From Streptomyces koelreuteriae (GTDB lineage Bacteria; Actinomycetota; Actinomycetes; Streptomycetales; Streptomycetaceae): a stretch of DNA of 64,000 nucleotides. The position numbers and the translations under genes were made by a program. Numbering within the stretch: the stretch's first letter is position 1; each line of letters starts with the position of its first letter. The notes under the pieces are model-generated. The model did not search any database and had not been told where the DNA came from. It saw only the letters and a list, made by a program, of their open reading frames with translations. Shown piece by piece: positions 1 to 8,046 of the stretch. The DNA lies in assembly GCF_018604545.1 (NCBI RefSeq), contig NZ_CP075896.1:186001-250000 (forward strand), in the 5' to 3' direction.

Positions 1-860
1 GCCATGGTCGCGAGGATCGCGTAGCCCTGCTTCACCGAGCCGACCATGACACCGAAGGTGCGGGTCAGCGCGAACGGGATCACCAGGATCAGGAAGATCT
101 CGAAGAGGTTGGAGAAGGGCGTCGGGTTCTCGAAGGGGTGGGCTGAGTTGGCGTTGAAGTAGCCGCCGCCGTTGGTGCCCAGCTCCTTGATGGCCTCCTG
201 CGAGGCGACCGCGCCGCCGTTCCACTGCTGCGAGCCGCCCATGAACTGACCGACCTCGTGGATGCCGGAGAAGTTCTGGATCGCGCCGCACGCCACCAGC
301 ACCAGCGCGGCGACCACGGCCACCGGCAGCAGGATCCGCGTGACACCGCGCACCAGGTCCGACCAGAAGTTGCCCAGCTCACCGGTGCGCGAGCGCGCGA
401 ATCCGCGCACCAGCGCCACCGCCACCGCGATGCCGACGGCCGCGGAGACGAAGTTCTGCACGGCCAGACCGGCGGTCTGCACGACATGGCCCATGGCCTG
501 TTCGCCGTAGTACGACTGCCAGTTGGTGTTGGTGACGAAGGAAACGGCGGTGTTGAAGGCCTGGTCGGGGTCGATCGCCGCGAAGCCCAGCGAACCCGGC
601 AGGACCCCCTGCAGACGCATCAGCAAGTACAGGAAGAGCACACCGATCACCGAGAAGGCGAGGACGCCCCGCAGATACGCGGGCCAGCGCATCTCGGTGT
701 CGGGGTTCGCTCCGATGCCCTTGTAGATCCACTTCTCGACCCGCCAGTGCTTGTCGGAGGAGTAGACCCGGGCCATGTAGTTGCCCAGGGGGACATAGGC
801 GAGCGCCAGCGCCGCCATGAGGGCGAGCAGCTGGAGCACACCGGCCAGTACAGGTCCCAT
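1..860 (-). CDS. kdpA: KdpA, potassium-binding subunit of K+-transporting ATPase (3' part outside window)
   Basis: KdpA is the channel-like membrane subunit that selects K+ in the high-affinity KdpFABC P-type ATPase. About 286 N-terminal residues are visible; the rest runs off the window start. The start is the ATG at 858-860, giving [14 protein letters not shown]. Selectivity-filter segments TNTNWQSY and GTNGGGYFN are present, with several hydrophobic helices between them. It follows kdpF by 8 nt in the same operon, so kdpB and kdpC would be expected further left. Identification is firm; the truncation is only the window edge. Confidence 0.96.
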   Translation of the reverse strand, partial: MGPVLAGVLQLLALMAALALAYVPLGNYMARVYSSDKHWRVEKWIYKGIGANPDTEMRWPAYLRGVLAFSVIGVLFLYLLMRLQGVLPGSLGFAAIDPDQAFNTAVSFVTNTNWQSYYGEQAMGHVVQTAGLAVQNFVSAAVGIAVAVALVRGFARSRTGELGNFWSDLVRGVTRILLPVAVVAALVLVACGAIQNFSGIHEVGQFMGGSQQWNGGAVASQEAIKELGTNGGGYFNANSAHPFENPTPFSNLFEIFLILVIPFALTRTFGVMVGSVKQGYAILATM

Positions 861-868
861 AGTCGATC

Positions 869-958
869 TCAGAACCTCTCCGGGAAGATCAGGGCGAGGA
901 CGAGATAGCCCAGCAGGGCGACGGCCACGACCAGACCGACGATGTTCTCGGCAGTCAC
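869..958 (-). CDS. kdpF: KdpF, small stabilising subunit of the Kdp ATPase
   Basis: This 29-residue single-helix peptide starts with GTG and reads [20 protein letters not shown] before ending in FPERF. That is the size, hydrophobicity and place (directly before kdpA) expected of KdpF, which stabilises the KdpABC complex in the membrane. Its GTG overlaps the TGA of the preceding 27-aa gene (GTGA), so the two are probably translationally coupled. It is easily missed by gene finders because of its length. Confidence 0.9.
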   Translation of the reverse strand: MTAENIVGLVVAVALLGYLVLALIFPERF

Positions 959-1038
959 AGCTTCGTCACCCCCTTGGCGACGAGGGCCACCAGCGCGAAA
1001 CCCGCGAGCGCGGCGACGACGAAGGCCAGATCGGCCAT
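955..1038 (-). CDS. 27-residue membrane peptide, first gene of the kdp operon
   Basis: A short reading frame ([20 protein letters not shown], then AKGVTKL) begins at an ATG preceded by a good AGGAG ribosome site. Its stop overlaps the kdpF start by 4 nt. It is one hydrophobic helix with a short basic C-terminus, resembling kdpF in build but not in sequence. Family identity is unknown to me. From the ribosome site, coupling and position I infer a real first gene of the kdp operon, perhaps an accessory micro-subunit or a coupling device for kdpF translation. Confidence 0.7.
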   Translation of the reverse strand: MADLAFVVAALAGFALVALVAKGVTKL

Positions 1039-1107
1039 CGCGAACTCCTAGGAGAGGGTCGAAACAGATACGGACGAGTAGAGGAAACCGCCTCCGTGGC
1101 CGGATTC

Positions 1108-1163
1108 GAGCCTCGTTGACGTCTCCCTAACGGCGGTGCCGACGCCTTTGACGAGGCTCTTAC
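1108..1163 (-). promoter_or_regulatory. kdp promoter region with 11-bp-phased CTTTGAC-like half-sites
   Basis: Read on the plus strand, half-sites CGTTGAC (1114), CCCTAAC (1125), CTTTGAC (1146) and CTCTTAC (1157) sit 11 or 21 bp apart, on one helical face. A 9-bp inverted repeat (GAGCCTCGT at 1108, ACGAGGCTC at 1151) frames them. Direct half-sites at one-turn spacing are typical of OmpR-family response regulators, and KdpE belongs to that family. The same element lies upstream of the neighbouring permease. Binding by KdpE is inference; no kdpDE gene is visible here. Confidence 0.45.
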
Positions 1164-1174
1164 GCGGCAAGCGC

Positions 1175-3016
1175 TCACCCCAGCCGGAAGCGCAGCCGGC
1201 AGATCACCGCGTCGGTGTCCCGCCGCACCGCGTGGGCCACGACCGCGCCCCGCTGGTTCTGCAGCAGCCGCTGCCACAGGCGCTCCGGCTCCACCTCGGG
1301 GATCAGCACGGTGACCTGCGCGTCCGGCGCGGCGGCGGCCGTCTCACGGACGTAGGCGGCGATGGGGCGGCCCAGGGCCCGGTGCTCGGAGGTGAGCGGG
1401 ATCAGGGGGACCCCGGGGTTCCAGTCGGCCCAGTCGCGGGCCAGGGCGTGGGCCTGCGCCCGGTCCTCGGTGTCGGGAGGGCAGACGGTGACCGCCCGTA
1501 CCTCGTCGCCGAGGGAGACCGCGGCCGTGAGCGCCTCGGACGTCAGCCGGGACAGGGACGACACCGGGACGATCACGATGGAGCGGTCGCGGTGCGGGGG
1601 TTCCGGGACCCGGCCGAGGGCCAGCCGCTCGCCGATCCGGACGTAGGCGCGGTGCACGGTCTCGAAGGCCAGGACCAGCAGCGGCAGGGCGATCACGATC
1701 AGCCAGGCGCCCTCCTCGAACTTGGTCGCGGTGACGACGACCGCGGAGACGCCGGTGAGCAGCGCGCCGAAGCCGTTCAGCAGGGCCTTGCCGCGCCACC
1801 CCGGGCCCTTCTCGAGCCGCCAGTGCCGGACCATGCCCACCTGGGCGATGGTGAAGCCGACGAAGACACCGATCGCGAAGAGCGGCACGAGCGTGTTGGT
1901 GTCACCGCCGGAGAAGACCAGCAGCGCGGCCGAGACCACGGCCAGCGCGAGCACACCGTGCCGGTGCACCTGCCGGTCGGCCTTCAGGGCGAACACGTGC
2001 GGCGCGTAGTTGTCGCGGGCCAGCAGTTTCAGCAGTACGGGCAGCCCGCCGAACGAGGTGTTGGCCGACAGGGCCAGCAGGATCATCGTGGCGAACTGGA
2101 CGACGTAGAAGGCCCAGTTGTGGCCGAGCGAGGCGTCCGCGAGCTGGGCCAGGACGGTGACGCCCTCGACCGGCTGGAGGTGGAAGCGGGAGATCAGCAC
2201 CGACAGTCCGATGAGCATCACGCCGAGCACGGCGCCGAGGGCGACCTCCGCCCGCTGGGCGCGCTTGACGCGCGGGACCCGGAAGGAGGGCACGGCGTTG
2301 GCGATCGCCTCGACGCCGGTGAGGGCGCTGCAGCCGGAGGCGAAGGCCTTCAGCAACAGCAGGGCCCCGACCGTCGTGGCGCTGTCGGCGAGGCCCGAGG
2401 CGTGCCCGGCGGCGGCCTCGGTGCTCACCGGCCCGGACCGGAACAGCCCGACGGCGATCAGCGCGAAGATCGAGGCGACGAAGACGGCCGTGGGCGCGAT
2501 GAAGACCCGTGCCGACTCCACGATCCCGCGCAGGTTCACCCCGGTGATCAGTACGAGGACGGCGAGGCAGAGCCACAGCCTGTCCTCGTACAGCGCGGGG
2601 AAGGCCGAGGTCAGCGCGGCGACACCGGCGGTGACGGCCACGGCCACGTTCAGGACGTAGTCCAGGACCAGGGATCCCGCGGCGACCAGGCTGGTGCACT
2701 TGCCCAGATGTGCCTTGGCGACCGCGTAGGAGCCGCCGCCGTCCGGGAACGCGGCGATCACCTGCCGGTAGGAGGCGACCAGCACGGCCAGCAGCCCGGC
2801 GATGGCCAGTGTCACCGGCAGGGTGAAGCCCAGGCCGTGCGCTCCGGCGGCGGCCAGCACGAGGACGATGGCCTCGGGGCCGTACGCCACCGACGCCATC
2901 GCGTCCAGGGACAGGGCCGCGAGCCCGGTGACGGAGGTAAGACGGTGGCGCTCGCCGGTATCCGGCGGCTCCTCTTCGGCGGGGGCGGATCCCGGCACGG
3001 TGGTCAGGACGGACAT
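1175..3016 (-). CDS. APC-superfamily permease, KimA/YdaO-like, probable potassium importer
   Basis: A 613-residue protein with about 12 hydrophobic helices over roughly the first 430 residues and a soluble C-terminal domain of about 170 residues. This build and length match the KimA (YdaO) group of the APC superfamily, whose studied members import K+. The N-terminal segment (LAALSLDAMASVAYGPEAI) is characteristic of the APC fold. I place the start at the ATG at 3014-3016 because GAAGGAG lies 9 nt upstream; six extra codons are possible but would contain that site. The kdp operon follows on the same strand and both promoters share half-sites, supporting a potassium role. An amino-acid substrate remains possible. 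Confidence 0.75.
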   Translation of the reverse strand: MSVLTTVPGSAPAEEEPPDTGERHRLTSVTGLAALSLDAMASVAYGPEAIVLVLAAAGAHGLGFTLPVTLAIAGLLAVLVASYRQVIAAFPDGGGSYAVAKAHLGKCTSLVAAGSLVLDYVLNVAVAVTAGVAALTSAFPALYEDRLWLCLAVLVLITGVNLRGIVESARVFIAPTAVFVASIFALIAVGLFRSGPVSTEAAAGHASGLADSATTVGALLLLKAFASGCSALTGVEAIANAVPSFRVPRVKRAQRAEVALGAVLGVMLIGLSVLISRFHLQPVEGVTVLAQLADASLGHNWAFYVVQFATMILLALSANTSFGGLPVLLKLLARDNYAPHVFALKADRQVHRHGVLALAVVSAALLVFSGGDTNTLVPLFAIGVFVGFTIAQVGMVRHWRLEKGPGWRGKALLNGFGALLTGVSAVVVTATKFEEGAWLIVIALPLLVLAFETVHRAYVRIGERLALGRVPEPPHRDRSIVIVPVSSLSRLTSEALTAAVSLGDEVRAVTVCPPDTEDRAQAHALARDWADWNPGVPLIPLTSEHRALGRPIAAYVRETAAAAPDAQVTVLIPEVEPERLWQRLLQNQRGAVVAHAVRRDTDAVICRLRFRLG

Positions 3017-3139
3017 GGGTGGGCGCTCCTTCACGTACGGCCGCGCGGTCGACGAGAAGTGCGCGGGTGCGCTCAGGTTCTGTCCCCTACCGATCGGAGC
3101 CGACCGGTCCTTGCGAGTTCTTCGCGCCCAGCCCCTCGA

Positions 3140-3157
3140 CTTTGACGCGACCTTGAC
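3140..3157 (-). promoter_or_regulatory. Tandem CTTTGAC/CCTTGAC half-sites upstream of the KimA-like permease
   Basis: On the plus strand CTTTGAC (3140-3146) and CCTTGAC (3151-3157) are spaced exactly 11 bp, about 125 bp before the permease start. The same motif and spacing recur in front of the kdp operon at a similar distance. I infer a shared response-regulator site, KdpE being the obvious candidate. No c-di-AMP (ydaO) riboswitch was recognised in this leader. Confidence 0.4.
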
Positions 3158-3228
3158 GGCGGAGTGGCCTGCGCGACACCCGCACGAGGGGCGCTGACCG
3201 CGATCGCGGTACGAGCTGACGGCACGGC

Positions 3229-3266
3229 AAAGGGCTCCCGCATGTCACGTCCATGCGAGAGCCCTT
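3229..3266 (-). terminator. Hairpin terminator downstream of sodF
   Basis: AAAGGGCTCCCGCATG pairs with CATGCGAGAGCCCTT across a 7-nt loop with one mismatch. It lies about 70 nt past the superoxide dismutase stop. No T-run follows, as is usual in Streptomyces. Confidence 0.7.
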
Positions 3267-3336
3267 CGTCGTACCGCCTGCCCGGTGACGGTTGAGAAGA
3301 CGATCACGAGCAGGACGACTGCGGGGTGTTACGGCG

Positions 3337-3978
3337 TCACGGCGCGAGCAGCAGGCTGTCGCCCCGCTCCTTGGCGGCGGCGTAGCGCTTGGCCACGTCC
3401 TGCCAGTTGACGACCTGCCACATCGCCTCGATGAAGTCCACTTTCTGGTTCTTGTACTGCAGGTAGAAGGCGTGCTCCCAGGCGTCGAAGACCAGGATCG
3501 GGGTCGAGCCCTGGCCGACGTTGCCCTGGTGGTCGTAGATCTGCTCGACGATGAGGCGGCCGCTCAGCGGCTCGTAGGCGAGGACGCCCCAGCCGGAACC
3601 CTGCGTCGTCGCCGACGCCTTGGTCAGCTGCGCCTTGAAGCCCGCGAAAGAACCGAAGGACTCGGCGATGGCGTCCGCCAGCTCGCCCACGCCGTCCTTC
3701 TCCAGCGGCTCGCCGCCGCCGTCGCCGGTCATGTTGTGCCAGTAGATGGAGTGCAGGATGTGTCCGGAAAGGTGGAAGGCCAGGTTCTTCTCCAGGCCGT
3801 TGATCGAGCCCCACGTCTCCTTGTCCCGCGCCTCGGCGAGCTGCTCGAGCGTGTCGTTCGCGCCCTTCACGTATGCCGCGTGGTGCTTGTCGTGGTGCAG
3901 CTCGATGATCTCGGGGCTGATCACCGGCGCCAGCGACGAGTAGTCGTACGGAAGCTCCGGGAGCGTGTAAACCGCCAT
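3337..3978 (-). CDS. sodF: Superoxide dismutase, Fe/Mn family (SodF-like)
   Basis: This cytoplasmic enzyme converts superoxide to hydrogen peroxide and oxygen. The 213 residues show the four metal ligands of the family: His28 in the LHHDKHH segment, His76 in LHSIYW, and the Asp and His of [12 protein letters not shown] start at the ATG at 3976-3978, nine bases after GGAGG; an in-frame TTG two codons earlier is too close to that site. In Streptomyces the iron enzyme is repressed by nickel-loaded Nur, and a dyad of that type lies just upstream. Iron rather than manganese use is inferred from genus practice, not from a diagnostic residue. Confidence 0.93.
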   Translation of the reverse strand: MAVYTLPELPYDYSSLAPVISPEIIELHHDKHHAAYVKGANDTLEQLAEARDKETWGSINGLEKNLAFHLSGHILHSIYWHNMTGDGGGEPLEKDGVGELADAIAESFGSFAGFKAQLTKASATTQGSGWGVLAYEPLSGRLIVEQIYDHQGNVGQGSTPILVFDAWEHAFYLQYKNQKVDFIEAMWQVVNWQDVAKRYAAAKERGDSLLLAP

Positions 3979-3999
3979 GTCCAACGTCCTCCGACGTTA

Positions 4000-4016
4000 T
4001 TGCGAATGGTGTGCAG
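4000..4016 (-). promoter_or_regulatory. Nur-like operator upstream of sodF
   Basis: TTGCG-N7-TGCAG, 22 bp upstream of the sodF start codon, is an imperfect dyad. The same arrangement, with perfect arms, occurs at 16821-16841 between cobL and the tsaD paralogue, and the left half TTATTGCR is identical at both. Nickel-dependent repression of sodF by the Fur-family protein Nur is established in S. coelicolor; assigning this element to Nur is inference. A separate 12-bp palindrome, GTGCAGCTGCAC, overlaps at 4011-4022. Confidence 0.5.
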
Positions 4017-4109
4017 CTGCACGCTAACAGTAGGAGCCAGAGCTTTTCGATCAGGCGTTGGGCCTAGGACCATGGCCGTGTCGCGGGGTTCGAGGGAGCG
4101 AAACGCAAA

Positions 4110-4140
4110 CCGGGGTGCGGGACGAAGTCCCGCACCCCGG
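4110..4140 (-). terminator. Strong hairpin terminator after cobN
   Basis: A perfect 14-bp stem (CCGGGGTGCGGGAC / GTCCCGCACCCCGG) with a GAA loop lies 36 nt past the cobN stop and before the sodF promoter. It would isolate the two genes. Confidence 0.9.
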
Positions 4141-4175
4141 TGGGTGACAGCGGCTGCGACGAGGAGCCGGAGCGG

Positions 4176-7100
4176 TCAGTCCTCGCCCTCGAGGTTCCCT
4201 TCGGTCTCGAGGTAGACCTGCCGCAGTCCCTCCAGCACCGCCGGGTCGGGCTTCTCCCACATCCCGCGCGACTCGGCCTCCAGCAGCCGCTCGGCGATGC
4301 CGTGCAGGGCCCAGGGGTTGGCCTGCTGGAGGAACTCGCGGTTGGTCTCGTCCAAGACGTAGGTCTCGGTGAGCTTGTCGTACATCCAGTCGGCGATCAC
4401 GCCGGTCGTGGCGTCGTAGCCGAACAAGTAGTCCACCGTGGCGGCCAGTTCGAAGGCGCCCTTGTAGCCGTGGCGGCGCATCGCCTCGATCCACTTGGGG
4501 TTGACCACGCGGGCGCGGAAGACACGCGAGGTCTCCTCCACGAGGGTGCGGGTGCGGACCGTCTCGGGGCGGGTCGAGTCGCCGATGTACGCCTCGGGCG
4601 CCGTGCCCCGCAGGGCGCGGACCGTGGCGACCATGCCGCCGTGGTACTGGAAGTAGTCGTCGGAGTCGGCGATGTCGTGCTCGCGCGTGTCCGTGTTCTT
4701 CGCGGCCACCTCGATGCGCTTGTACGCCGTCTCCATCTCCTCGCGGGCCGGGCGGCCGTCGAGTTCACGGCCGTAGGCGTAGCCGCCCCAGACCGTGTAG
4801 ACCTCGGCGAGGTCGGCGTCGGTGCGCCAGTCGCGGGAGTCGATGAGCTGGAGCAGACCGGCGCCGTAGGTGCCGGGGCGGGAGCCGAAGATACGGGTGG
4901 TGGCGCGGCGTTCGTCGCCGTGTTCGGCGACGTCCGCCTGGACGTGGGCCCGGACGTGGTTCACCGAGGCCGGCTCGTCCAGCGACGCCGCCAGGCGTAC
5001 GGCGTCGTCCAGCAGTCCGATGGTGTGCGGGAAGGCGTCCCGGAAGAAGCCCGAGATGCGCAGGGTGACGTCGATGCGGGGTCGGCCCAGCTCCTCGGCG
5101 GGGACAGGCTCCAGCCCGGTCACGCGGCGGGAGGCGTCGTCCCAGACGGGGCGGATGCCGAGCAGGGCGAGGGCCTCGGCGACGTCGTCGCCCGCCGTGC
5201 GCATGGCGCTCGTGCCCCACAGGGAGAGACCGACGGAGGTGGGCCATTCGCCGTTGTCGGCGCGGTAGCGCTCCAGCAGGGAGTCCGCGAGGGCCTGGCC
5301 GGTCTCCCAGGCGAGGCGGGAGGGGACGGCCTTGGGGTCGACGGAGTAGAAGTTGCGGCCGGTCGGCAGGACGTTGACCAGGCCGCGCAGCGGGGAGCCG
5401 GAGGGGCCCGCCGGGACGAAGCCGCCGTTCAGGGCGTGCACCGCGTGGTCGATCTCGGCGGTGGTCGCGGCGAGGCGCGGCACGACCTCGCGGGCCGCGA
5501 ACTCCAGGATGGCGGCTACCTGTTCGCCGTGCTCGCTGGGGACGGCGGCCGGGTCCCAGCCCGCGTCCTCCATCGCCTGGACCAGGGCGCGGGCCTTCTC
5601 CTCCGCCGCGTCGGCGGTGGTGCGGGTGGCGGCGGACTCGTCGAGGCCGAGGGCCTCGCGCAGGCCGGGCAGGGCCGTGGTGCCGCCCCAGATCTGGCGG
5701 GCGCGCAGGACGGCGAGGACCAGGTTGACGTGGTCGGCGCCGGTGGGCGGGTTGCCGAGGACGTGCAGACCGTCGCGGATCTGGGCGTCCTTGACCTCGC
5801 AGAGCCAGCCGTCGACGTGCAGCAGGAAGTCGTCGAAGCCGTCGTCGTCGGGGCGGTCGTCCATGCCGAGGTCGTGGTCGAGCTTGGCGGCCTGGATGAG
5901 GGTCCAGATCTGGGCGCGGATCGCCGGGAGCTTGGCGGGGTCCATGGAGGAGATCTGGGCGTACTCGTCGAGGAGCTGCTCCAGGCGCGCGATGTCGCCG
6001 TAGGAGTCGGCGCGGGCCATGGGCGGCACGAGGTGGTCGACGAGGGTGGCGTGGACGCGGCGCTTGGCCTGGGTGCCCTCGCCCGGGTCGTTGACCAGGA
6101 ACGGGTAGATCAGGGGCAGGTCGCCGAGGGCGGCGTCGGGGCCGCAGGCGGCGGACAGGCCGGCGTTCTTGCCGGGCAGCCACTCCAGGTTGCCGTGCTT
6201 GCCGAGGTGGATCATCGCGTCGGCGCCGAAGCCGCCGTCCTCGGCGCGGGCGGCGATCCAGCGGTAGGCGGCCAGGTAGTGGTGGGACGGCGGGAGGTCC
6301 GGGTCGTGGTAGATCGCGATCGGGTTCTCGCCGAAGCCGCGCGGGGGCTGGATGAGGATCAGCAGGTTCCCGAAGCGGAGGGCCGCGAGGACGATGTCGC
6401 CCTCCGGGTTGCGGCTGCGGTCGACGAACATCTCGCCCGGCGCCGGACCCCAGTGCTCCTCCACCGACGTGCGCAGCTCCTCGGGGAGCGTGGCGTACCA
6501 GCGGCGGTAGTCGGCCGCCGGGATACGCACCGGGTTGCGGGCCAGCTGCTCCTCGGTGAGCCACTCCTGGTCATGGCCGCCCGCCTCGATCAGGGCGCGG
6601 ATCAGCTCGTCGCCGTCGCCGGAGGCGAGGCCCGGCACCTCGGCGTCCGTGCCGAAGTCGTAGCCCTCCTCGCGCAGGCGCCGCAGCAGGGCCACCGCGC
6701 TGGCGGGGGTGTCGAGGCCGACCGCGTTGCCGATGCGGGAGTGCTTGGTCGGGTAGGCGGAGAGGACCAGCGCCAGGCGCTTGTCGGCGGGACGGATGTG
6801 GCGGAGCCGGGCGTGGCGTACGGCGATTCCGGCGACGCGGGCGGCGCGCTCGGGGTCGGCGACGTAGGCGGGGAGGCCGTCCTCGTCGATCTCCTTGAAC
6901 GAGAACGGGACGGTGATGAGGCGGCCGTCGAACTCGGGGACGGCGATCTGGCTGGCCGCGTCGAGCGGGGAGACGCCCTCGTCGTTCTCCTCCCAGGCGG
7001 CGCGCGAACCGGTGAGGCACAGGGCCTGGAGGATCGGGACGTCCAGCTCGGTGAGCGCTCCGGCGTCCCAGGACTCGTCGTCGCCGCCGGCCGACGCCTG

Positions 7101-7769
7101 GGCGGGCTTGGTGCCGCCCGCGGCAAGGACCGTGGTGATGATCACGTCGGCGGTGCGGAGCTCTTCGATCAGCTCGGGCTCGGGGGCGCGCAGGGAGGCG
7201 ACGTACAGGGGCAGGGCCCGGCCGCCCCCGTCCTCGACGGCGTCGCACAGGGCGGCGACGAAGGCGGTGTTGCCGCTCATGTGGTGGGCCCGGTAGTAGA
7301 GCACGGCGACGGTCGGACCGTCGGCGCCGGCGCGGGGCGTGCGCTCCAGCGGGCCCCAGGTGGGTGCTGCCGCCGGCGACTCGAAGCCGTGGCCGGTGAG
7401 CAGGACCGTGTCGGAGAGGAAGCGGGCGAGCTGCTCCAGGTTGGCCGGGCCACCGTGGGCGAGGTAGGCGTGTGCCTCGGCGGCGATGCCGACGGGGACG
7501 GTGGAGGCTTCCATGAGCTGGGCGTCCGGAGCCTGTTCGCCGGTGAGGACGACGACCGGGCGGCCGTCGGCCAGCAGCAGGTCGAGGCCGTCCTGCCAGG
7601 CGCGGATGCCGCCGAGGAGACGTACGACGACCAGGTCGACGCCGTCGAGAAGGCCGGGGAGGTCGTCGAGGGCGAGACGGGAGGGGTTGGCGAAGCGGTA
7701 GGGCACCGGACCCGCGGCCGCGCGGGCGCTCAGCAGATCGGTGTCGGACGTCGACAGGAGCAGGATCAT
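4176..7769 (-). CDS. cobN: CobN, large subunit of aerobic cobaltochelatase
   Basis: CobN inserts Co2+ into hydrogenobyrinic acid a,c-diamide in an ATP-driven reaction together with ChlI/ChlD-type (CobS/CobT) subunits, which are not encoded here. At 1197 residues it has the normal family length, and carries the conserved segment HLGKHGNLEWLPGK in the chelatase domain. The start ATG follows AGGAAGG. It is a single-gene unit with its own cobalamin riboswitch upstream and a strong terminator downstream, so expression should fall when B12 is plentiful. It is transcribed away from the cobG-cobH-cobIJ operon. Confidence 0.97.
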   Translation of the reverse strand: MILLLSTSDTDLLSARAAAGPVPYRFANPSRLALDDLPGLLDGVDLVVVRLLGGIRAWQDGLDLLLADGRPVVVLTGEQAPDAQLMEASTVPVGIAAEAHAYLAHGGPANLEQLARFLSDTVLLTGHGFESPAAAPTWGPLERTPRAGADGPTVAVLYYRAHHMSGNTAFVAALCDAVEDGGGRALPLYVASLRAPEPELIEELRTADVIITTVLAAGGTKPAQASAGGDDESWDAGALTELDVPILQALCLTGSRAAWEENDEGVSPLDAASQIAVPEFDGRLITVPFSFKEIDEDGLPAYVADPERAARVAGIAVRHARLRHIRPADKRLALVLSAYPTKHSRIGNAVGLDTPASAVALLRRLREEGYDFGTDAEVPGLASGDGDELIRALIEAGGHDQEWLTEEQLARNPVRIPAADYRRWYATLPEELRTSVEEHWGPAPGEMFVDRSRNPEGDIVLAALRFGNLLILIQPPRGFGENPIAIYHDPDLPPSHHYLAAYRWIAARAEDGGFGADAMIHLGKHGNLEWLPGKNAGLSAACGPDAALGDLPLIYPFLVNDPGEGTQAKRRVHATLVDHLVPPMARADSYGDIARLEQLLDEYAQISSMDPAKLPAIRAQIWTLIQAAKLDHDLGMDDRPDDDGFDDFLLHVDGWLCEVKDAQIRDGLHVLGNPPTGADHVNLVLAVLRARQIWGGTTALPGLREALGLDESAATRTTADAAEEKARALVQAMEDAGWDPAAVPSEHGEQVAAILEFAAREVVPRLAATTAEIDHAVHALNGGFVPAGPSGSPLRGLVNVLPTGRNFYSVDPKAVPSRLAWETGQALADSLLERYRADNGEWPTSVGLSLWGTSAMRTAGDDVAEALALLGIRPVWDDASRRVTGLEPVPAEELGRPRIDVTLRISGFFRDAFPHTIGLLDDAVRLAASLDEPASVNHVRAHVQADVAEHGDERRATTRIFGSRPGTYGAGLLQLIDSRDWRTDADLAEVYTVWGGYAYGRELDGRPAREEMETAYKRIEVAAKNTDTREHDIADSDDYFQYHGGMVATVRALRGTAPEAYIGDSTRPETVRTRTLVEETSRVFRARVVNPKWIEAMRRHGYKGAFELAATVDYLFGYDATTGVIADWMYDKLTETYVLDETNREFLQQANPWALHGIAERLLEAESRGMWEKPDPAVLEGLRQVYLETEGNLEGED

Positions 7770-7824
7770 GCGGCGTCGGCCTTCCTCGGGGTGTCCGCGC
7801 CCCGGGTGGTTCGAAATGGGGTCT

Positions 7825-7855
7825 CCCCTGCTCGGGCGATGCCGAGCGTTCGGGG
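7825..7855 (-). terminator. Hairpin between the cobalamin riboswitch and cobN (terminator or expression platform)
   Basis: CCCC and GCTCGG pair with CCGAGC and GGGG to give a two-part stem interrupted by a 4-nt bulge. It falls in the cobN leader, just after the aptamer, where the regulatory switch of the riboswitch would be expected. Whether it ends transcription or only shapes the leader cannot be told from sequence. Confidence 0.45.
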
Positions 7856-7857
7856 AA

Positions 7858-7988
7858 GGGAGTTCCTGACTCGTCCGGCCGCATGGGCCGGACTCACAGT
7901 GGCGGGACCGCGCCGGACTCGCACCGGCTTCCTCCCCTGTCGCCGTCGTGGCGATGGCGGACCGGATGACCCGCCGCGATCATAGTAA
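7858..7988 (-). ncRNA. Cobalamin riboswitch controlling cobN
   Basis: On the minus strand the leader holds the B12-box core GGAAGCCGGTGCGAGTCCGG followed by GCGGTCCCGCCACTGTG and the 3' element GAGTCAGGA. These are hallmark elements of the adenosylcobalamin aptamer. It faces only cobN; the divergent cobG transcript has none. Family members lower expression when B12 is bound. Boundaries are approximate. A possible -10 (TACTAT) lies just upstream near 7982-7987. Confidence 0.93.
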
Positions 7989-8046
7989 GTGCCAGGGGAA
8001 GAGGGCACGGCATACACCAGGTGTGATGGTAGGTATGCTCGCCGCC

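Noticed and set aside
3017-3228. Possible c-di-AMP (ydaO) riboswitch before the KimA-like permease.
   Set aside because: I could not identify the conserved elements of that aptamer in this leader; only the 11-bp-spaced half-sites stand out.
4011-4022. GTGCAGCTGCAC palindrome as an independent operator.
   Set aside because: It overlaps the right half of the Nur-like dyad and short self-complementary GC-rich words are frequent here; no second copy was noticed at a related promoter.
4140-7985. A 1281-codon open frame on the plus strand opposite cobN, and similar very long frames elsewhere (for example 30886-33915 and 48602-52459).
   Set aside because: They mirror real genes on the other strand. 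Composition is extreme in Gly, Arg, Val and Asp with no domain, a usual result of high GC third-position bias.
7948-8046. Longer N-terminus of CobG starting at 7948.
   Set aside because: The extra residues overlap the riboswitch promoter region and are not family-like; the ATG at 8047 is better.
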